DNA from: Bacteroidales bacterium
Lineage (GTDB): Bacteria; Bacteroidota; Bacteroidia; Bacteroidales; UBA932
DNA: 63,615 bases
NCBI GenBank assembly: GCA_017617035.1
Contig: JAFZWV010000023.1
Location: forward strand, 1 to 63,615
Direction: 5' to 3'
This document shows, in pieces, positions 60,486 through 63,615 of the stretch. How positions within the stretch are numbered: position 1 is the first letter of the stretch; every line of letters starts with the position of its first letter. The notes beneath the pieces are model-generated. The model was not told the DNA's origin and made no database searches. It saw nothing but the letters and a program-made list of their open reading frames with translations. The position numbers were made by a program, and so were the translations under genes.

Positions 60486-62197
60486 TATTCGTCTTTGTTA
60501 CGGAAGTTGAAGCCCTTGAGTTCGAGCATCTTATAGCCGTTGCCCTTGACCTTCTCGATGAACTTGTCGTAATCTTTATTGCGCAGCTCGCACCACTGCA
60601 CCTCGCTCATCGCGAAGAGGCGGGGCATGATCATGTATTCGAGCTGTTCGGGAGTCGGGATATACTCGGTCCAGACATTGGCCTGGGCGCCCATGATGTG
60701 GGAGGCGGCAGCCTTATCCAGACCGGCGGTAGGATTGAAACTGTAGGCCTGCTTGATGGTAAGATTACCCCACCATGCGCATGTAGGCTCGCCGACCATC
60801 TCTTCGAGAGATTTGGATTCCGCAAGGGCGGCCATTTTTTCGTCATAATTGAACTGGTCGCTCTGGCAATAATCGAAGTAGCAGTAGTCTGTCGGGGTCA
60901 TGATTACATCGAATCCCCTGTTGGAAGCCTCGATGCCGCCCCTAAGGCCACGCCAGCTCATAACGGTAGCGCCTTCCTCAAGATCACCCTCGAGAATTTC
61001 ATCCCAGCCGATGAGTTTTTTACCCCTGGTAGCAAGGAAAGCCTGCATTTCGGATGTGACGTAATTCTGAAGACGGGTCTCTGCGCTGGCGTGTTCGTCG
61101 GATTTCAGCCCAAGGGCTGCTATACGGGCCTGGCAGTCGGGGCACTGGGCCCATGCCGTCTTCGGGCATTCGTCACCGCCAATGTGGAAGTACTCGCCGG
61201 GGAAAATGTCGCAAAGCTCGCCGATCACGGTCTTCAGGAACTCCATGGTTGAGTCCTTACCGGGGCAAAGGACGTCCGGAGATACGCCCCAGATGGTCCA
61301 AACCTTATAGTCGCCGCCGGTCTCGATCGACTTGCCGGAGCAACCGAGCCAAGGGTAGGATGCCAGGGCCGCGACCATATGGCCGGGAAGGTCTACCTCA
61401 GGGACGATTGTAATGCCGAGTCTGGCTGCATATTCGACCACGTCGCGCATCTCTTCCTGGGTGTAGAATCCACCATGGCGCTGGCCGTCGAACTTGAACT
61501 TGCCGTCGAGATACATGCCCTGGTAGCCGATAATGGTTTCGGGGCGCCATGCTCCTATTTCGGTCAGGAGCGGGTAGGCCTTGATCTCAGCGCGCCAGCC
61601 CTGGTCCTCGGTGAGGTGCCAGTGGAAACGGTTGAGCTTGAGGGTGGCCATCACGTCGAGTATTTTCTTGACCTCGTCGACCGTCCAGAAATGACGGCAG
61701 CAATCGAGGTGCATTCCGCGGTATGCGAAGCGCGGCTTGTCCTTGATCTCGCAGCAAGGCAGTTCCCATTTGGCTTTTTCGTCTGTATCGTGGCCATAAA
61801 TCGAGACCGGCATAAGCTGCTTTAGGGTCTGAATCGCATACAGGAAGCCGTTGTCGGAGTTCGCCAGAATCACCGCTTTTCTCTTATCGATATTGATGGT
61901 GTAGGCTTCATCGACCAGGGTCGGGTCCACGGCGAAGATGATGCCTTTGCCTGAGCCGGCACGCACTGTCTCGGTGATTCCCACCGGCTTGGAGACAGGG
62001 TAGACCTGGCCGGCGACTATGGTCATTTGGGCCGAAAGCTCGGCTATGGCCGCCAGCGGAATCTCGCCCATCTGTGCATCGCACGAAATCTGGGTTCCCT
62101 TAAGTTTGAAGCTGCCCTTATCCTCACGCACGCTGAGGGGCTGGGGAATAATGTTGATCGCCGTTGCAAGCAACATTGAAAGAATGGTAAGTGTCAT
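60485..62197 (-). CDS. Beta-N-acetylhexosaminidase (GH20)
   Basis: A 570-residue exported enzyme with a signal peptide (ILSMLLATAINI) and a (beta/alpha)8 GH20 domain. The catalytic Asp-Glu pair is in HIGGDECPKTAW near residue 340 and the substrate-binding histidines and tryptophans (HWHLTEDQGWR) are in place near residue 195. It removes terminal GlcNAc or GalNAc from glycans such as mucin or chitin. No susCD pair adjoins it, so it is not a full utilisation locus. Confidence 0.94.
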   Translation of the reverse strand: MTLTILSMLLATAINIIPQPLSVREDKGSFKLKGTQISCDAQMGEIPLAAIAELSAQMTIVAGQVYPVSKPVGITETVRAGSGKGIIFAVDPTLVDEAYTINIDKRKAVILANSDNGFLYAIQTLKQLMPVSIYGHDTDEKAKWELPCCEIKDKPRFAYRGMHLDCCRHFWTVDEVKKILDVMATLKLNRFHWHLTEDQGWRAEIKAYPLLTEIGAWRPETIIGYQGMYLDGKFKFDGQRHGGFYTQEEMRDVVEYAARLGITIVPEVDLPGHMVAALASYPWLGCSGKSIETGGDYKVWTIWGVSPDVLCPGKDSTMEFLKTVIGELCDIFPGEYFHIGGDECPKTAWAQCPDCQARIAALGLKSDEHASAETRLQNYVTSEMQAFLATRGKKLIGWDEILEGDLEEGATVMSWRGLRGGIEASNRGFDVIMTPTDYCYFDYCQSDQFNYDEKMAALAESKSLEEMVGEPTCAWWGNLTIKQAYSFNPTAGLDKAAASHIMGAQANVWTEYIPTPEQLEYMIMPRLFAMSEVQWCELRNKDYDKFIEKVKGNGYKMLELKGFNFRNKDE

Positions 62198-62203
62198 ATG
62201 GTC

Positions 62204-62800
62204 TTAATAAATTATTAGTCCTAGTATTCCTCCCGCTAATATAACATAAATCGGGTTGGCTTTGAAGAAATAGGTTACAATAAATGCGCCCGCGAACAGC
62301 ACCCAGCTCTTCCAGTCCGGGAAGTTCTCCGCTATCACGCTGACCTGCGGGACAAGACCGTCCATGGTCACATGCAGGCACAGGATCACGGCGGCGGCGA
62401 ATATGAGGCCGGCGACCGTGGGCTTGAGGGCCGACATCATGGTTATGAAGCGCGGGTCGTCATGGAACCGGTTGAAGGCACGCATGAGCACGTAGAAGAT
62501 GATGAACGAAGGTAGCACGACCGCGAGGGTGGCGCTGGCCGAGCCGATGACGGCAAGCAGGTTCGAGTAGCCGGCGTCGTGGATGACCTGGTAGCCCACA
62601 TAGGTCGCGCAGTTGATGCCGATGGGGCCGGGGGTGGTCTGCGAGATCGCTATGATGTCGGTGAACGCGGCCTCGGTCAGCCAGCCATGGACCTCGACGA
62701 CCTGGTTCTGGATGAGCGAGATCATGGCCCCGCCGCCGCCGAAATTGAACAGGCCGATGACGAAGAAGCACCAGAATATCTGTAGCAGCAGGCTGATCAT
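62204..62800 (-). CDS. chrA: Chromate transporter subunit (CHR domain, second)
   Basis: A 198-residue single-CHR-domain protein. The GLFNFGGGGAMISLI and QTTPGPIGIN segments are the CHR signatures. Its ATGA overlap with the preceding CHR gene shows that the two short proteins form a bipartite chromate (or related anion) exporter. Start at 62800 is fixed by that overlap. Confidence 0.9.
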   Translation of the reverse strand: MISLLLQIFWCFFVIGLFNFGGGGAMISLIQNQVVEVHGWLTEAAFTDIIAISQTTPGPIGINCATYVGYQVIHDAGYSNLLAVIGSASATLAVVLPSFIIFYVLMRAFNRFHDDPRFITMMSALKPTVAGLIFAAAVILCLHVTMDGLVPQVSVIAENFPDWKSWVLFAGAFIVTYFFKANPIYVILAGGILGLIIY

Positions 62801-63360
62801 CTTCGCTGGCCCTCCCTTATCAATGCAATGCCGAGCGAGCATACAAGCACGGCGAGAATTATCCAGATCGCTGAGACCTTAAGGAACGCGACGGCTACCA
62901 CGGTCGCGGCCGTGATGACCCACGCCCACCATTTGGTGCGGCTTTTCATGGCCATGTTCACGGCGGGCACCAGAATCAGCGCGATTGCCACCGGGCGCAG
63001 GCCCTGGAAGATGCGGGTGACGATGGGGTTTTCTTTGAACGCAGTGAAGAACATCGCGATCAGCAGGATCATGATAAACGACGGTAGAACAGCCCCTATG
63101 GTCGCTGCGATGCTGCCTTTGATGCCGCGAATCTTGTAGCCAGCGAAGATAGCCATATTCACGGCCAGCAGGCCCGGCGCGCTCTGGGCCAGGACGACAA
63201 CGTCGTCAATCTCGTTGCTTGAGATCCAGTTGCGTTTGAGCATCTCCCGCTCGATCAGCGGAATCATCGCGTATCCACCACCTATCGTGAATGCCCCGAT
63301 CTTCGAAAAAACTCCGAAGATCTGCCAAAGCGACGCGCGTGTTTGTGGGGTGGCGGGCAT
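62797..63360 (-). CDS. chrA: Chromate transporter subunit (CHR domain, first)
   Basis: A 187-residue single-CHR-domain protein (FSKIGAFTIGGGYAMIPLI, QSAPGLLAVN). With the following gene it makes the short-chain two-gene CHR type. The TATCTTTG box at 63368-63375 is 7 bases before its ATG. The exported anion is unproven. Confidence 0.9.
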   Translation of the reverse strand: MPATPQTRASLWQIFGVFSKIGAFTIGGGYAMIPLIEREMLKRNWISSNEIDDVVVLAQSAPGLLAVNMAIFAGYKIRGIKGSIAATIGAVLPSFIMILLIAMFFTAFKENPIVTRIFQGLRPVAIALILVPAVNMAMKSRTKWWAWVITAATVVAVAFLKVSAIWIILAVLVCSLGIALIREGQRR

Positions 63361-63367
63361 AGTAGTA

Positions 63368-63375
63368 CAAAGATA
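63368..63375 (-). promoter_or_regulatory. -7 element of the chromate transporter operon
   Basis: TATCTTTG on the minus strand, 7 bases before the ATG, another leaderless-type promoter. It may also drive the GH20, flippase and cyclophilin genes, which follow closely on the same strand. Confidence 0.65.
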
Positions 63376-63419
63376 AGTAAATTATGGGAGCTTGCCGACA
63401 TCAAAAAAACGTAAAAAAA

Positions 63420-63450
63420 TTTGTATTCATCAAAAAAGTGTCTATATTTG
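63420..63450 (+). promoter_or_regulatory. rRNA promoter for the 16S gene
   Basis: TTTG (63420-63423) and TATATTTG (63443-63450) with 19 bases between them, followed by CAGTCCTTTTCGCGCAT, matching the 23S promoter at 639-669 over more than 40 bases. Confidence 0.85.
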
Positions 63451-63454
63451 CAGT

Positions 63455-63594
63455 CCTTTTCGCGCATAGCGGAAAAGTTCATTGAAAATACTGAAAGATA
63501 AGTACAAGCAAGTACCGAGAAACAAGAAAAATCGAGAGCGTTAATTTCTTTAGAAATGAAGCGTCGGGATCAAGCTAGTAATATTAAAGAATAT
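63455..63594 (+). other. 16S rRNA leader
   Basis: A/T-rich leader with GAAAAGTTCATTGAA (boxA-like block shared with the 23S leader) and a small perfect hairpin ATTTC-TTTA-GAAAT near 63545, a possible processing stem. Confidence 0.7.
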
Positions 63595-63615
63595 ACAAAG
63601 AAGAGTTTGATCCTG
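63595..63615 (+). rRNA. rrs: 16S rRNA gene, first bases, cut by the window edge
   Basis: GAAGAGTTTGATCCTG is the universal 5' end of 16S rRNA; position 1 is placed at about 63595 by alignment with the E. coli 5' end. The rest is outside the window, so linkage to a 23S gene downstream cannot be seen. Confidence 0.93.

Overview
The window is a stretch of a Bacteroidota chromosome, most likely an anaerobic Bacteroidales-type organism. The evidence is internal. Promoters carry the Bacteroidota -7 element TAnnTTTG, often with TTTG 19-20 bases upstream, and starts almost never have a Shine-Dalgarno sequence. Phylum-typical genes are present (GldH, DUF4271, DUF2723, a BACON-like lipoprotein, split transketolase, LolD). 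Gene orders such as holB-ricT-gldH and DUF4271-hemD-rnpA-yidD are typical of the phylum. The class III (oxygen-sensitive) ribonucleotide reductase nrdDG points to an anaerobic life. Coding DNA is fairly G+C rich; intergenic DNA is A/T rich and full of palindromes. I cannot name a genus.

Layout. Both ends lie in rRNA genes pointing outward. The left end is the first ~427 bases of a 23S rRNA gene on the minus strand, with its own promoter and no 16S upstream. The right end is a matching promoter followed by the first bases of a 16S rRNA gene on the plus strand. From the left: an OPT transporter, a phosphodiesterase, radA and an XRE regulator (0.7-5.2 kb). A 16-gene minus-strand run follows (21.5 to 6.3 kb): a tolC-adaptor-RND pump at its head, then a PII-like protein, thioredoxin, an OM barrel, LOG, prenyl synthase, holB, ricT, gldH, trmB, a small membrane protein, tsaC, mutL and a rhomboid protease. 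rsmE lies just beyond. Next come a GNAT/small-protein pair that looks transferred (22 kb), lgt, pgk, an RlmI-like methylase and a large DUF2723 membrane protein. A plus-strand housekeeping block (30-35 kb) holds SUI1, DUF4271, hemD, rnpA, yidD, lepA and tatAC. Then come split transketolase, lolD, tRNA-Pro, a three-gene FAD oxidoreductase/acyl-ACP thioesterase/acyltransferase operon, a YefM-YoeB module, mdh, a PPTase and nrdDG. An ECF sigma factor is paired with an anti-sigma-like protein fused to an outer-membrane barrel (48-49.7 kb). The right side holds a TPR protein and EnvC, a GT4 enzyme, a queuosine pair (QPTR transporter-queF) behind a probable preQ1-I riboswitch, tsaE, a ComM-like ATPase, a cyclophilin, a flippase, a GH20 hexosaminidase and a two-gene chromate transporter.

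The most interesting signals are these: the separately promoted 23S gene; an intergenic-type palindrome read in frame inside trmB and again, expanded, inside the sigma-linked barrel protein; ten genes whose -7 element sits only 5-8 bases before the start codon, implying leaderless mRNAs; the preQ1 riboswitch; a small-ORF/GNAT pair resembling a toxin-antitoxin module; an operator-like palindrome inside the nrdD promoter; and several families of intergenic palindromic repeats.
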